64,000 nt of DNA from positions 37,833,351 to 37,897,350 of the forward strand of contig NC_077230.1 in assembly GCF_027887165.1 (NCBI RefSeq), written 5' to 3'. The stretch comes from Monodelphis domestica (lineage: Eukaryota > Chordata > Mammalia > Didelphimorphia > Didelphidae). Positions 1 to 10,989 of this stretch are shown here, piece after piece; within the stretch, counting starts at the first letter, position 1, and each line of letters opens with the position of its first letter. Below the pieces are notes generated by a model. It was not told the origin of the DNA, did no database searches, and saw only the letters and a program-made list of their open reading frames with translations. The translations under genes were made by a program, and so were the position numbers.

Positions 1-580
1 TTTTCTTGGAGACTGTATTGGTGTGATAATTTTTCACCACAAAATGCGAATTAAAACAACTCTGAGGTACCCACTACACATCTGTTAGATTAGCAAATAT
101 GAAGTAAAGGAAAATAATATAATGTACAGACTGGCATAATTGGGACACTAATGTATTGCTGGGGGGGTTGCAAACTGATCCAACCATTCTGCAGGGCAAT
201 TTTGAATTATGCCCAGTAATACCACTACTAGGTCTGAAATCCAAAGAGACTTAAAAAAATGGGAAAGGACAAGGTTGTACAAAAATAGTTAAAGCTGCCC
301 TTTTTGTGGTGGCAAAGAAATGGAAACTAAAGGGACATTCCTCAATTTGGGAATGGCTGAACAAATTGTGGCATATGATGGTGACAGAATACTATTGTGC
401 TCTGACATAAACAGGAGGATGATCTCAGAAAGAGTTGTAAAGACCTACATTAATTGATGCACTGAAATGAACAGAACCAGGAAAACATTATAAACTGTAA
501 CACCAATAGTGTGGAATGATCAAATTTGATAGACTTAGCTGCTCTCAGTGAAACAATGATTCAGACAGCATTTTAGATAG
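1..580 (+). mobile_element. L1 3'-end fragment
   Basis: Diverged 3' terminal part of a marsupial-type LINE-1 in forward orientation. It reads 'gggacactaatgtattg', 'ccaaccattctgcag', 'ggaatggctgaacaaattgtgg' in the order seen in the other forward L1 3' ends here (7,130-7,760; 13,900-14,400; 59,160-59,640). The encoded frame is broken. The left end lies outside the window. Confidence 0.7.
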
Positions 581-924
581 GTAGCCACAAACACAGAAAA
601 GATGTAGGATGACAGGGGATGGAAGAAATAAGTCAGGGGGTTTTGAGGATAAGCCTGAAATATGTTTCTTTGCAGGCAGTAGGGAAGGAGTCAGCAGACA
701 GAGACTGAGAATAAGTCAGAGTGTGGGGACAGATTCCAGTTCCATTGCCATGTGGACCATTTCAACTATTTCAGGTCCTGAGCTCTGTGGCTCTCAGGCT
801 CAGTAAGAATTCCATTATCTGCTTGTTTTCTTATTGGTGGTTTGGAGAGTGAAGCCTGACTTGAGATCTATACTCAAATGCATTTTGTCTCTTTTCTTTC
901 TTGTCCAATTTGGATTTCTTTTTT

Positions 925-1320
925 TTTAAATTAAATTAAATTAAATTTAATTTTTTTGGTTACAATACTCACTTTATTTCCCTCCCTCCTCTCCACCCAC
1001 ACTTCCCACAGCCAAGGCGCAATTTCATTGGGTATTACTTGTGTCCTTGATCAGAACCTATTTCAATAATGTTGTTTGCACTAGGATGTTCATTTAGAGT
1101 CTACATCTCCAACCATATCCCTTTGACCCATGGATTCAAGCAGTTGATTTTCTCCAGTGTTTTACTCCCACAGTGTTTCCTCTGGATGTGGATAGTGCTT
1201 TTTCTCATCCAAATTGGATTTCTGAATCTAAAACAAGGCTTACTTTGTGCATACTTCCCCCATACTTTTGTCACTTCTGTCATCCAGGGTTGTGAATCTA
1301 TTTTTTAATGTCCCCAGGAT
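925..1320 (-). mobile_element. L1 3'-end fragment, reverse
   Basis: Reverse-orientation L1 3' end: an A/T-rich edge, a C-rich 'ccctccctcctctccaccc' stretch, then 'acttgtgtccttgatcag' and 'gtttagagtctacatc'-type blocks shared with 5,620-5,830 and 50,890-51,060. The short ORFs over this stretch on both strands are by-products of the repeat. Confidence 0.7.
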
Positions 1321-2129
1321 AAGGTCAGGAGTTGAATCAAAGGGATGTTAATAGTAGAAATTTCTGGGGCAACAAGGAAGGTGTTGGGTTCTTATGACTT
1401 CAACAGGAGCTCCTATTACAATTTTCCAAGTTAAAGAAATCCAGGGTACACCTGCCCATACCTGCTCAACCTAGGTAACTTCCTTTTCAATTGCAAAGAT
1501 TTTATTGGTCTTTGACTCATCCTCATTTGCTAACATATGTAGGCAGAAAGTGATGTTGAATGCAAATATTCCATAACCTTGGGAAAAGGTTCAAGCCTCT
1601 TATTCCTCATCACTTCTTTTATTGTCCTTTCAGGATTCATCAGGAATCCAGATTCTATCTAGGCTAACTGTCTTTCTACTGAGAGCCATGATCCCACTTA
1701 GTATGGGAATAGAGCATATTGTTCCATCCAGCAAAGTGTTGCCGTCAAATAAAAAGAAAATAATAGCTAAGAGTGCCTGGTAATTCTCACTTAGATTCCT
1801 TGGTTCTTTAATGGCTCAGCTTAAACACCAAGAGCACACTACCAAATGTTTCTTCATTCCTCAACTTCTTCCCTAGTAACTTCTTTCCTAGAATTACCCT
1901 GTATTTGTTTTTTAGTTCATCTTAGCATATATACATTATTTTTTGTTTAGTGGTATCAAATGCAAATGGAAATGGAAACCATGAATCTGTAGACATCATG
2001 TTGACTTAGAAAATCCTCTAGCCATATTACCTATATTTCATTTTTTATATTCTGTTAACTAGTTACTAATTACATTTTAATCTTGTCTACCATGCCACTC
2101 TTTGGTGCGTGGCACTGTTTCACACCTCT

Positions 2130-2205
2130 GGACTAAGCCATGTTATTCCCCTTGAGGGCAGGAACTGGTTGCACTAATAAATATTTGTTGGTTGACTGGA
2201 TTGAT
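2130..2205 (+). repeat. L2/MIR-like 3' end at left edge of duplicated unit
   Basis: The piece 'ccttgagggcaggaactgg' followed by 'actaataaatatttgttgg' has the look of an ancient L2-type 3' end. The same piece occurs at 55,196-55,290 in front of copy 2, making this the leftmost point where I can align the two gene copies. Confidence 0.5.
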
Positions 2206-2454
2206 AGGTACAATTGGGTACATCCTTTTTGTTGCTAGGGAAGCTTGTTATGAAACATAGGGAATGAAATTACATAAGTCTCAACTGAAAGAAAAAGAAG
2301 TCTGCATATCAAATGTAACAAAGGTAGTAAAATGGAAAGACTAGGTAGATCTGGGCTGAGGTATCTGTCACTTTTTGCTGGTGCTTTTTGAGTGCTGGCT
2401 AACAATTATAAGTTTTAAAGCAAATGAAAAGTTTATTCAGGATAAAGAATCTGT

Positions 2455-2604
2455 TGTTTCCTCATAGGGCCAGACACTCAGCCAATAAAAGATGATTACA
2501 TCACAGAGCACTTATGATATGTCACATCACCAAGGTAACAGGAGGGATGGTGATAAACAAAGGGTGGAGCCTGGGGAGATCATTTCTGAAAAGAAAAAGA
2601 TGAG
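2455..2604 (+). promoter_or_regulatory. Candidate promoter and 5' untranslated exon, copy 1
   Basis: This block is shared with 55,535-55,675 in front of copy 2. It holds a CCAAT box (2482-2486) and an RFX X-box-like palindrome at 2526-2539: left half ATCACC with one mismatch to GTNRCC, spacer AA, right half GGTAAC matching RGYAAC. No TATA box is visible. A possible splice donor (GAG|GTAGGA) follows base 2604 and is shared by copy 2, so the block may end in a non-coding first exon spliced to the exon at 4639 or to its upstream side. Conservation between copies is seen; promoter function is inferred. Confidence 0.4.
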
Positions 2605-4638
2605 GTAGGATGTGTTATGATTTAGAGGATAACAGTTGATAAATTGTGGAATTTTGTATTATATAGAAGTTTGCCATGGATTTTTTTTTGGGGTGCTGGA
2701 ATGGTTTACTATGAAATTGTTATAGAAATTTTTCTTAAAACTCTTAAAAAACTCATGATAATTTGCAATGGTGGCCCAAGATTATAGAATTCTAAAGGGG
2801 ATCACTGAGATTTTGTCCAGTTTCAAAAGATTTAACTTTATTGAGGAATTTAAAAATATTATAAGATGGTATATATCATGACCAATATCTTCTAACGTTT
2901 TTTCAGTTTCATATGATTTTCATTACGTTAGTAATTTATCTAATAAACAAATATAATAATGTCATTGGGGAATGAAGGGTTTGGATACATAATGGAAATT
3001 TCTCTTTTTTCTGTATAAATAGTTATAAACATAAATGCATCTATATATTTATGTAATTAATATACTAATATAAATGCAGGTCACATAGCTAATGTCTGAA
3101 GCTCTTTCCATTATATCGTCTAGCCATCCTACATTTATGCATACATTCATATTTCTTTCTACGTCCATATCTATGCTAATGTCTATGTCTCTACACACAT
3201 AACGTGCACACACACAGAAAAACTGTTCCCAGGGAATTTTGTTAGAGATGATTTTAATGTCACCAAGCAAGTGCCTTTTTATTTACTAAATTTCTGGATC
3301 ATTAATTCTTTCACTTAACTATTCTGTTCCTTAATTTGTTCCTAAGTCTAATGAATAAGTCAGATCAGAAAAGGGTTTATTAATACCTGTGGTCAGTGAG
3401 TTTGCTTTCTTTTTAAATTTCTATGCCTGTATTTTAATATAATTAATTCCTTTGTAATTCTTTCTATTTTGTTTTATGCATCTAATTTTTTTTCTTGGAA
3501 AAGGTCTTCACCACATTACTAAAGGAGATGATGACACAAAATAGGTTAAGAGTTTCTGGAATAAAATATCACTAAGGTTCTTCCAAACTATAAATTTCTT
3601 GATCTATGCTGCTATAATTTTTTTCTGATTTCATAGGCACATTAACGACATATATTTTCCATGTCTACCTTTTTCTTAACATATTACATACTTATTATTG
3701 TTACTCTATAATATTACATATTATAATAAATACTTTATTCTACATTATTATATCTGAAAAGTTGGTCAACTTCAGCCTTTACTCTTTCTATAGTGATAAA
3801 GTAGAGAACAAGGAATACAAGATGAAAGCATGTGATAGATCTATTGTGAATTGACTGTATGTTCATCAAATAAAAGAACAAATGGAGTACTTTCAAAATC
3901 AGAAGAAGCAAAGCAATAAAGAAGTACTGAATTTTCTGGTGATAAACTAAGAAGTAAGGAATTTTTTGAAATGAATAAAACTTATGGCTTCAGATATCTA
4001 AGTGCCTAGAGTATGAATACTTTCAGTAAAGTAAGGACCCTGGTATTCCTGTGAGAAGTACATAGGACATGTGGCATTGCTACAGCAATTTCCTCTTGCT
4101 CCCATAGGGCAGTTGAAGCAAAATAATAAAAAGGCAACAAGGTTTTTTGTTTTTTGGCAGGTTGTGTGTGAATAATTAGAATATAGTTAATATTTTTAGT
4201 TGGTTTTGATCTCTAATATAACAGAGAAGGATAAAGGACAATAAGATTCTACCACACTGGAATTCTCTTGCCTTGCAGAAATTGGAATAGGAAATAAGAT
4301 ATTGAGGATGATAAAAGAACATAATTAGGTTGAGGATGACTGTCAGATGATATCTAGGTCTGAAAATAATTTTATTTTTGGACAATACAAAGGATAGACT
4401 TAACGCTGGAAAAACTCCATCCATTGTGCCTCATACCTCCTACTATAAACATTACTTGGGGTATATCTACATAGGATATTCCTTTAGAATTCCTCCCCCT
4501 TACATTAGACACACTACTGATTTATTTTATCACAAATTTAAAAGGAAGAAGCAAATATGAACACATGTGATACTTGAAGAAGAGAAAATTATTCTTGTGC
4601 AAGGAGCTTTTGATATCTTTTAAACTTCTCTGAAAAAA

Positions 4639-4693
4639 ATGATGCAAAGAAGAGTCCAACAATTAGATTTATTTTCTTGTCAAATAGACAAAG
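4639..4693 (+). CDS. Mini-neurabin copy 1, coding exon 1 (start codon, PDZ leader)
   Basis: First coding exon of a neurabin-like PDZ/coiled-coil/SAM gene. It opens with tandem ATG codons (4639, 4642) and reads MMQRRVQQLDLFSCQIDK plus one base, followed by a good donor (G|GTAAGC). An in-frame TAA lies at 4621-4623 and no acceptor lies between it and the ATG, so translation probably starts here. The segment RRVQQLDLF..IDK matches the strand just before the neurabin PDZ domain (KRVEKLELF...LEK), as I recall that family. In neurabin this follows hundreds of residues with F-actin binding and the PP1 docking motif; none of that is encoded here. Copy 2 has the same exon at 58155-58209, same length, same tandem ATG. 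The full ancestral protein predicted from all exons is about 343 aa against roughly 1,100 for neurabin-1. Confidence 0.7.
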
Positions 4694-4934
4694 GTAAGCA
4701 TTAACTTTATGATTGCTTATTTCATATGTATAGTATTCTTTAAGCATTTTTCTATTTTTGTAAAGAATCTTTTATTATAACAATAAAGGTTGAATATGGA
4801 GAATATTTTTCAAAATAAAATATTAGGAATAACCCAAATGAAGATAAAGGTATACAATTATAACTAGTAAAGATTTTGTTATCATCACAACTATTTGCGA
4901 ATGGTGTCAGAAATATGTGAGTTATAGCAATCAG

Positions 4935-5225
4935 GAAAGAAAAAAAATTGAGAGAATAATAAAAGCACAGTGAGAATAAAATTATTAGATGTTATAGATA
5001 TGAGTCTATTTATAAAACCCTAGAGAGCCAAATATAAGGAATTAAAATAACAACTCCAAAAACATTCAGGATAATAAATAAATACATAAAAGTATTGGCA
5101 TTTGTATATATTATCCACAAACTGCATAGCAGAAACAAATGGAGAAATTAAAATTTAATATGACAGAGACTGTAAAATAGTTGTAAGACTATCTATCAAG
5201 GTAAAGCAATAATGGGTGGGCGAGT
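4935..5225 (+). mobile_element. L1 ORF2 fragment, forward
   Basis: The stretch 'agatatgagtctatttata', 'aataaatacataaaagtattgg', 'gactatctatcaaggtaaagc' resembles decayed L1 ORF2 in forward orientation with multiple stops. The copy 1/copy 2 alignment stops here (copy 2 counterpart ends near 58,435). Confidence 0.45.
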
Positions 5226-5589
5226 GGGGGTTGAGCCAAGACAGTGCTGAAGTTGCTACAGAGACCAATTTGATTTCTACCAAATTAAATTATGACATAA
5301 TGCCTTAAAACAAATATTATAGGAGGAGCATAATACAAAGATGGGGTGAAAACATTTTCATCCTAAAAATACTTAGGCCAAGAGGAAAGTTCTGCAACAA
5401 TGTAGTGGAAGTAGTGCAAAAACAGTAGAACAAGGCAGGCCCCAATGAGGAAAGAGACCTTGGATACACCTGAATCCACAGCAAGGGCTTCCAGAGCTCT
5501 CAAATACAAATTATAAAAAGAGTCAGAAAATTGATCATAAGGAGGTTACCTGGGTCCCTTTGCTGACTTGAGGGCAAGATTTTAATTTG

Positions 5590-6290
5590 AAAATTTTATT
5601 TAATTAGTAAATTTAGAATATTTTTCCTTGGTTACAAGAATCATGTTCCATCCCTCCCCCCTCCCCCAGTAGCCCACACGCAATTCTACTGGGTTTTACA
5701 TGTGTCCTTGATCAAATCCAATTTCCAAATTGTTGAAGTTTGCACGAGGGTGAGTATTTAGAGTCTACATCCCCAATCACTTCCCCATCAACCCATATAA
5801 CCAAGTAATTGTTTTTCTTTTGTGTTTCTGCTCCCAGAGTTTTTCCTTTGGATGTGGATAGTGTTCTTTCTCATGGATCCATCTTAATTGCCCTGGATCA
5901 TTGCATTTCTGCTAGTAGAGAAGTCTATGACATTCAATTGTACCACAGTGTATCAGTCTCTGTGTACAGTGTTCTCCTGGTTCTGCTCCTCTCACTCTGC
6001 ATCAATTCCTGAAGATCCTTCCAGTTCACATGGAATTCCTCCAGTTCATTGTTTCTTTGAGCAAATAGCATTCCATCACCAACAGATACCACAATGTGTT
6101 CAGCCATTCACCAATTGCAGGGTATCCACTTATTTTCCAGGTTTTTGCCACCTCAAAGAGTGGGCTATAAATATTTTTTATTAGTATTTTTTTTTCTTTG
6201 GGGTATAAACCCAGAAGTGCTATAGCTGGATAAAAGGGCAGACAGACTTTTAGTGCTCTTTGGGCATAGTTCCAAATTTGAGTGCAAGAT
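5590..6290 (-). mobile_element. L1 ORF2 C-terminus and 3' end, reverse
   Basis: Reverse L1 3' terminal part: edge with 'ccctcccccctcccccag', then 'tttacatgtgtccttgatc' and the 3' end of ORF2. The reverse frame around 6026-6290 reads ALLGLYPKEKK, AKTWK and GEWLNTLWYLLVMECY, the ORF2 C-terminal signature of L1. The frame is interrupted. Confidence 0.8.
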
Positions 6291-7770
6291 TTTTGATGCA
6301 TTGCCCTTACATAGATCCAGGCAGGTAGAGAGGTAGAAGAAAAATTGAGGGGGAAAATGAGAATGATACAGGAAAATGATGAAAAAAAATAAATGCCTTG
6401 GTGTAAAGGAGGGACCAAAAGCATTGAAGAAATTAATATCTTATAGGCCAATTGGAAAAGGGGCACAGAAATCCAATGTAGAGAAAAACTATTTAAAAAA
6501 GCAGAATTGACCAAATGGAAAAAAGATATGGAAAAATGCATTGAAGAAAAGAACTTCTCAAAAGGTAGAATTGGCCTTTGGAAATATATAAAAATTCACT
6601 GAGGAAAAGAACTTTATACAAAAACAGAATTAGAGAAATTGAAAAGCAATTACAAAAGCTTACTCAAGAAAATCATGCCTTAAAGATAAGCAAGTGGAAA
6701 CCAATAACTCCATGGGACTCTGATAATTCATAATAAGAATCCATCAATCATCTAAAAGAGATTCTAAAATAATAACTCCCAGGAAAATTATAGCCAAATT
6801 CCAGAAATGAGGGCAAATCAGAGGAAGAAGTGGTCTGAAACTAGCTAGAAATAAGATGAAGAGTAATATAGTAATCATAATGGTGCATAATTTTTTGCAA
6901 TTCTCTCATAAAGGCCATATTTTTAAAATATACAGAGAAATGAGATAACTATATAAGAATATAAGTGATTCCGAAATTAATAAATGATCAAAGGATATGA
7001 ACAGGAAATCCTCAGTCAAGAATAATTAAAGCTATGGTTTTGCAAAAACTGCTCTAAATCACTGCAATTTAATGCAAATTAATGCATTTCATGCATTATT
7101 GTGCATGCAATTTATGCACAAAATGCAAATTAAATTATCTGAGATACCACGCCACATCTATCAGATTAGCAGTTATGACTGAAAAGGAAAATAACAAAAC
7201 TGTAGAGGATGTGGAAAGATTGAGACGCTAAAGCATTATTGTTGGAGTTGTGAAGTGATTGAATCATTCTGGAATGCAATTTGAATCCTATGCCCAAAGA
7301 GGTATAAAGCTATACCTACCCTTTGATGTAACAATATCAGTACTAGACTATGTATTCCAAAGAGATAAAAAACCAAATGGGTAAGGAATACACATTAAAA
7401 ATATTTGAAGCAGCTTTTTGGGGAGGGACAAAGAATTTGAAAGTAAAGTGATATCCATCAATTTAGGAATGAGTGAGTAAGCTGTGGTATATGATCATAA
7501 TGGAATACTATTTTGCTGACAGAGTGACAAAAGGAAATCAGAAAAAATTGAAACAATGAAATTAGCAGAACAACATTGTATAAAGTGACAGGCACAATGT
7601 AAAAAACTGTGAATAACATAGCTATTCTAAACAATACAATGATCCAAAACAATCCCAAATGACTACTGATTAAAAAAAAAAGCCATCTGCTTAGAAGAAA
7701 AAAAGATTGAGTCTAAATCTAGAAGAAAGAAAAGAGTTTTAACAAATTTTTTTTGTTCAAATATCCTTCA
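6290..7770 (+). mobile_element. Composite forward L1: ORF1 coiled-coil piece and 3' end
   Basis: 6,480-6,800 reads as a decayed ORF1 coiled coil (KDMEKCIEEKNF, TELEKLKSNYKS) in forward orientation. 7,130-7,770 is a forward L1 3' end ('gtagaggatgtggaaag', 'ttgtgaagtgattgaatc', 'aatggaatactattttgctg'). The middle of the element is missing. Confidence 0.65.
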
Positions 7771-8332
7771 CAAAAGTATTGACATGGGGAAACCTTTTAA
7801 ATGATTACATATGTAAAATGTAAAGGAGCTTATTTACCATTTTATTGGCTGAGGGATGGGGTGAGGGAAGGAGAGAATTCAAGATTCAAAATTATTTTTA
7901 AATGTTGTAAATATTTTAAATGTAATTGGAGAAAAATGCATACACATTGGGACTATACATAATCATTCTCAAAATTCTCTTTACATAAAGACCTAAATAA
8001 TTAGAAATAAATGTTAAATAAATCCTCTGAAGCCTGAATCAATATCATGAAATACAAATAGTATCTAAGTTAATATACTTTGCTGCCATACTTAATAAAC
8101 TATGGAAAAGATTGCCTTACAATAGAGGTTAAGAAAGTAAGAAAACAATACAGTAATAAAAAGGTTAAGTATCTCATGAGACATAATGAAAAAATATAAT
8201 AAAATGAAGTAAAGGTAGTATGTATTCCACATCTCAAAGTCCTCTACAAAGAAGACATTGTCTAAATTTTTTTTATGTAGTTTAATTAATAGATCTCTAT
8301 CTCTTAATAGTTGTGTGATTCTGGCAACATCA

Positions 8333-8462
8333 CATAACCCTGTTTGTCTCTGTTTCTTCTGTAAAATAAGATAGAGAAGGAAATGGAAAACTACTCTTAT
8401 TTTTGCTAAGAAAATCTGAAATCAGATCATAGAGTCAGATACAACTAATCAACAAAAAATAA
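8333..8462 (+). mobile_element. MAR1-type SINE tail
   Basis: The piece 'aaggaaatggaaaactact', 'ctaagaaaatctgaaatc', 'agagtcagatacaactaatc' matches the 3' half of the MAR1-type SINE that appears reversed at 24,258-24,465. The 5' half is missing or too decayed to see. Confidence 0.55.
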
Positions 8463-8864
8463 AAATAAAGATCAATGATTAACTATGGAACAGTTTAGGT
8501 GTACAACATGCCGAATCAAATGGATCTTGTATGCAACTGTTTGATAAATTCAAAGTCCTAAGAATACCAATTTCAGGAATTACTATTTATTTAAATGCTG
8601 GAAAATTGAGAATGGATGAAGATGAGATTTTGTACAAGTTGTCTTTAACTAGGCATACATGAACACAGAAATTATCTATGGAGCAACTTTAGGAGTTCTT
8701 TAACCTTGGGAGGAAAAAAAAGTGCATGTTCATTTTCAATAACAATAACATTTCAATGAAATTTAACATTTCAATAACAATTTTAAAAAATTCAGTAAAA
8801 TAGCACATAGGTTAGTTTAAAGAAATCTATCATACAAAAATGGTTAAGAACAGATATAAGAGAA

Positions 8865-9242
8865 GATTGCAGCTTAGAAGCAGCAGAAGTTCAGACCTCT
8901 AGAAAACCCTTCCTTACCCATCACAAACTGACTGCTCTAGGAGACTGAAAATCAAACCTAACAGCAAGACAGAGCCAAGCAACCCTTCCACTGGGCTCAA
9001 TCCAAAAGATACACCCACAGAAAAAAAAGCCAGAATCCAAGAACACTTGGGTTTAAGGGGAAGGCAGAAGGAAGGTCCCAGGGCTCCTCCCACACACACA
9101 CCTTCAGTGCTAAGCCTCCAGTGGCAGTGGGAACCTCTGGGCAGGCAAAGGCACTGGTCTGGAGGGTGTACCTTGACGGCAGGGCTGTGCCAGGCTCAGA
9201 GCATCGAACACAGGAGGCAGGGAAGGAGCTGGAGAGGCAGCA
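8865..9242 (+). mobile_element. L1 5' UTR fragment, forward
   Basis: A GC-richer block starting 'agcttagaagcagcagaag', 'acccttccttacccatcac' with the character of a marsupial L1 5' UTR. It stops abruptly at 9242 where the LTR begins with TGTTATAATT. The ORFs on either strand here are not genes. Confidence 0.5.
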
Positions 9243-10185
9243 CTGTTATAATTAAAGTGGTTGGATGCCATAAACTGTAAGTAGTTAAAATAGTGGAAGA
9301 TATAAATTGTAGTAGATATAAGAGTGGATGAGTAAATTGTGACCACAGGAAATATGTTTTCACTACATTGTTATGTTTTTAAATCAAATATAAGGTGGTC
9401 GCCAGGGAAATATTCCCAATTATTCAAATATATCCAAGTCAGCTGGGTTTTATAGATATTTTAATTAATACAAATGAGGAATTAAAGAAAAGGAGAGAAA
9501 GAGAGAAAAAGGGGAATAATGAGAAAAAGAATAGGCCAGCCCAGGGCAGCCCTGGCCAACCCAGGCCTAAGCCCTTAAGAGAAAGATCAGTCAGTCCTTA
9601 ATCATTCACCACAAGATCTGTCTTAGCAAGGATTCTAGTGACACCAGGCTAGCATCATCTCAGCTGCCTCCACCAGCTTAATCCTCCATCTGAAAATGAC
9701 CATCTGAATGAATCTGAGCTCCTATTTAAAGGGTATTTTTCTCCTATGTCACCTCTCCTAAGTCCGTATATCTACCAATCACAGTAGACATTTTTCAAAG
9801 GACAGACCGTTTTTAGTTCACACCTAAGAAGGCTTTAAATTTTTGATTAAGTTCACACCAGAAAACCTCTAAGTAAGTTTCTCACCTCTTTGCTCCTTGT
9901 AAGTTCACACCCTTTGTATTATATCCAAAAATACACATAGCTTAAGAATTTCTGTCCTACTATAAGTATGGGTTTATGTATCTTTCATTGTTCAGCAAGG
10001 AGTTTCTTCCCCTAAAGCAGGCTTAAGTATGGGTGGAGTAGAGGTCTTCACATTCCTGATCTAAGTAGAGTTCTCACATTCCTGATCTAAGTTCCTTCAT
10101 TGCTTAAATGGGGAATGGTCCCAATGGGGAATGGTCTTAAACCCAGCTTTATGAAGTAGGGTCTGGGAATTTTTTAAGGTTTACA
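9243..10185 (-). mobile_element. Endogenous retrovirus LTR, reverse
   Basis: LTR in reverse orientation. Its outer end on this strand is TGTTATAATT and its inner end is ...AAGGTTTACA, so it begins TGTAAACCTT in its own direction, the same start as the solo LTR at 32,626. 'ggtcgccagggaa' (about 9,397) matches 'ggtcgccaaggaa' in the solo LTR at 46,983. A TATA-like TTTAAATAGG lies near 9,723 in its own direction. It directly abuts an integrase fragment. No matching second LTR is seen, so the provirus is truncated. Confidence 0.75.
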
Positions 10186-10440
10186 ATCCTAACCTTATGA
10201 AGTAGGGTCTGAGAATTTCTAAGGTTTGTTGGAGTAGTTAACAATATTTGGAATGGTCCTTCCCATGAAGGCTGAGTTGCTCCAGTACGCTTAAAATTTT
10301 TAATATACACTTTGTCTCTTGGGTTCAGGTCATGAAGAGAAAAATCTAGTGGTCCAGCTTGTACTGTAGCTTCAGATTCATGAAGTTCACATAGTTTGTG
10401 CTGTAACTCCTGTATATAGGAAGCAATAGTAGTGTCTCCC
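10186..10440 (-). pseudogene. Retroviral pol fragment (integrase C-terminus)
   Basis: Reverse-strand remnant of an old class-I (gamma-like) endogenous retrovirus pol gene. The frame shows [17 protein letters not shown] and [14 protein letters not shown], the SH3-like C-terminal end of integrase. It runs into the LTR without any env gene, so the 3' part of the provirus is deleted. Upstream it joins L1 ORF2 in the same frame (see findings). It is a broken relic with no protease, RT or catalytic integrase core. Confidence 0.75.
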
Positions 10441-10972
10441 CTGGTCACTTGCTGGAGTCTTTTTGCTAGTATCCTATTTAAGATTTTTGCATCTATATTC
10501 ATTAGGGAGATTGGTCTATAATTTTCTTTCTCTGTTTTTGATCTGCCTAGTTTTGGAATCAGTACCATATTTGTGTCATAAAAGGAGTTTGGTAGAACTC
10601 CCTGTTTGCTTATTATGTTGAATAGTTGTATAGTATTGGGATTAACTGTTCTCTGAATGTTTGATAGAATTCACTGGTGAATCCGTCTGGCCCTGGGGAT
10701 TTTTTCTTAGGATGTTCTTTGATGGCCTGTTGAATTTCATTTTCAAATATGGGATTATTTAAGAATTCTATTTCTTCTTCTGTTAGTCTAGGCAGTTTGT
10801 ATTTTTGTATGTATTCATCCATGTCACCTAGATTGGTGTGTTTATTGCCATATAATTGGGCAAAGTAATTTTTAATGATTGCTTTAATTTCCTCCTCATT
10901 GGAGGTGATGTCCCCTTTTTCATCTTTGATGCTATTAATTTGCTTTTCTTCTTTCCTTTTTTGATTAGAGCC
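10441..10972 (-). pseudogene. L1 ORF2 fragment (start of RT domain), reverse
   Basis: Reverse frames read [17 protein letters not shown] and [16 protein letters not shown], hallmark motifs at the N-terminal side of the L1 ORF2 reverse transcriptase, preceded by [17 protein letters not shown]. At least one frame change occurs near 10,610. A run of about 14 C (10,973-10,986) separates it from the L1 5' UTR. Confidence 0.85.
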
Positions 10973-10989
10973 TCCCCCCCCCCCCCGCA

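Noticed and set aside
6026..6541. 171-codon reverse frame
   Set aside because: The part below about 6,290 is L1 ORF2 C-terminus; the rest is antisense to a forward L1 ORF1 fragment. Not a host gene.
9047..9280. Overlapping short frames on both strands
   Set aside because: They lie in an L1 5' UTR fragment and have no domain.
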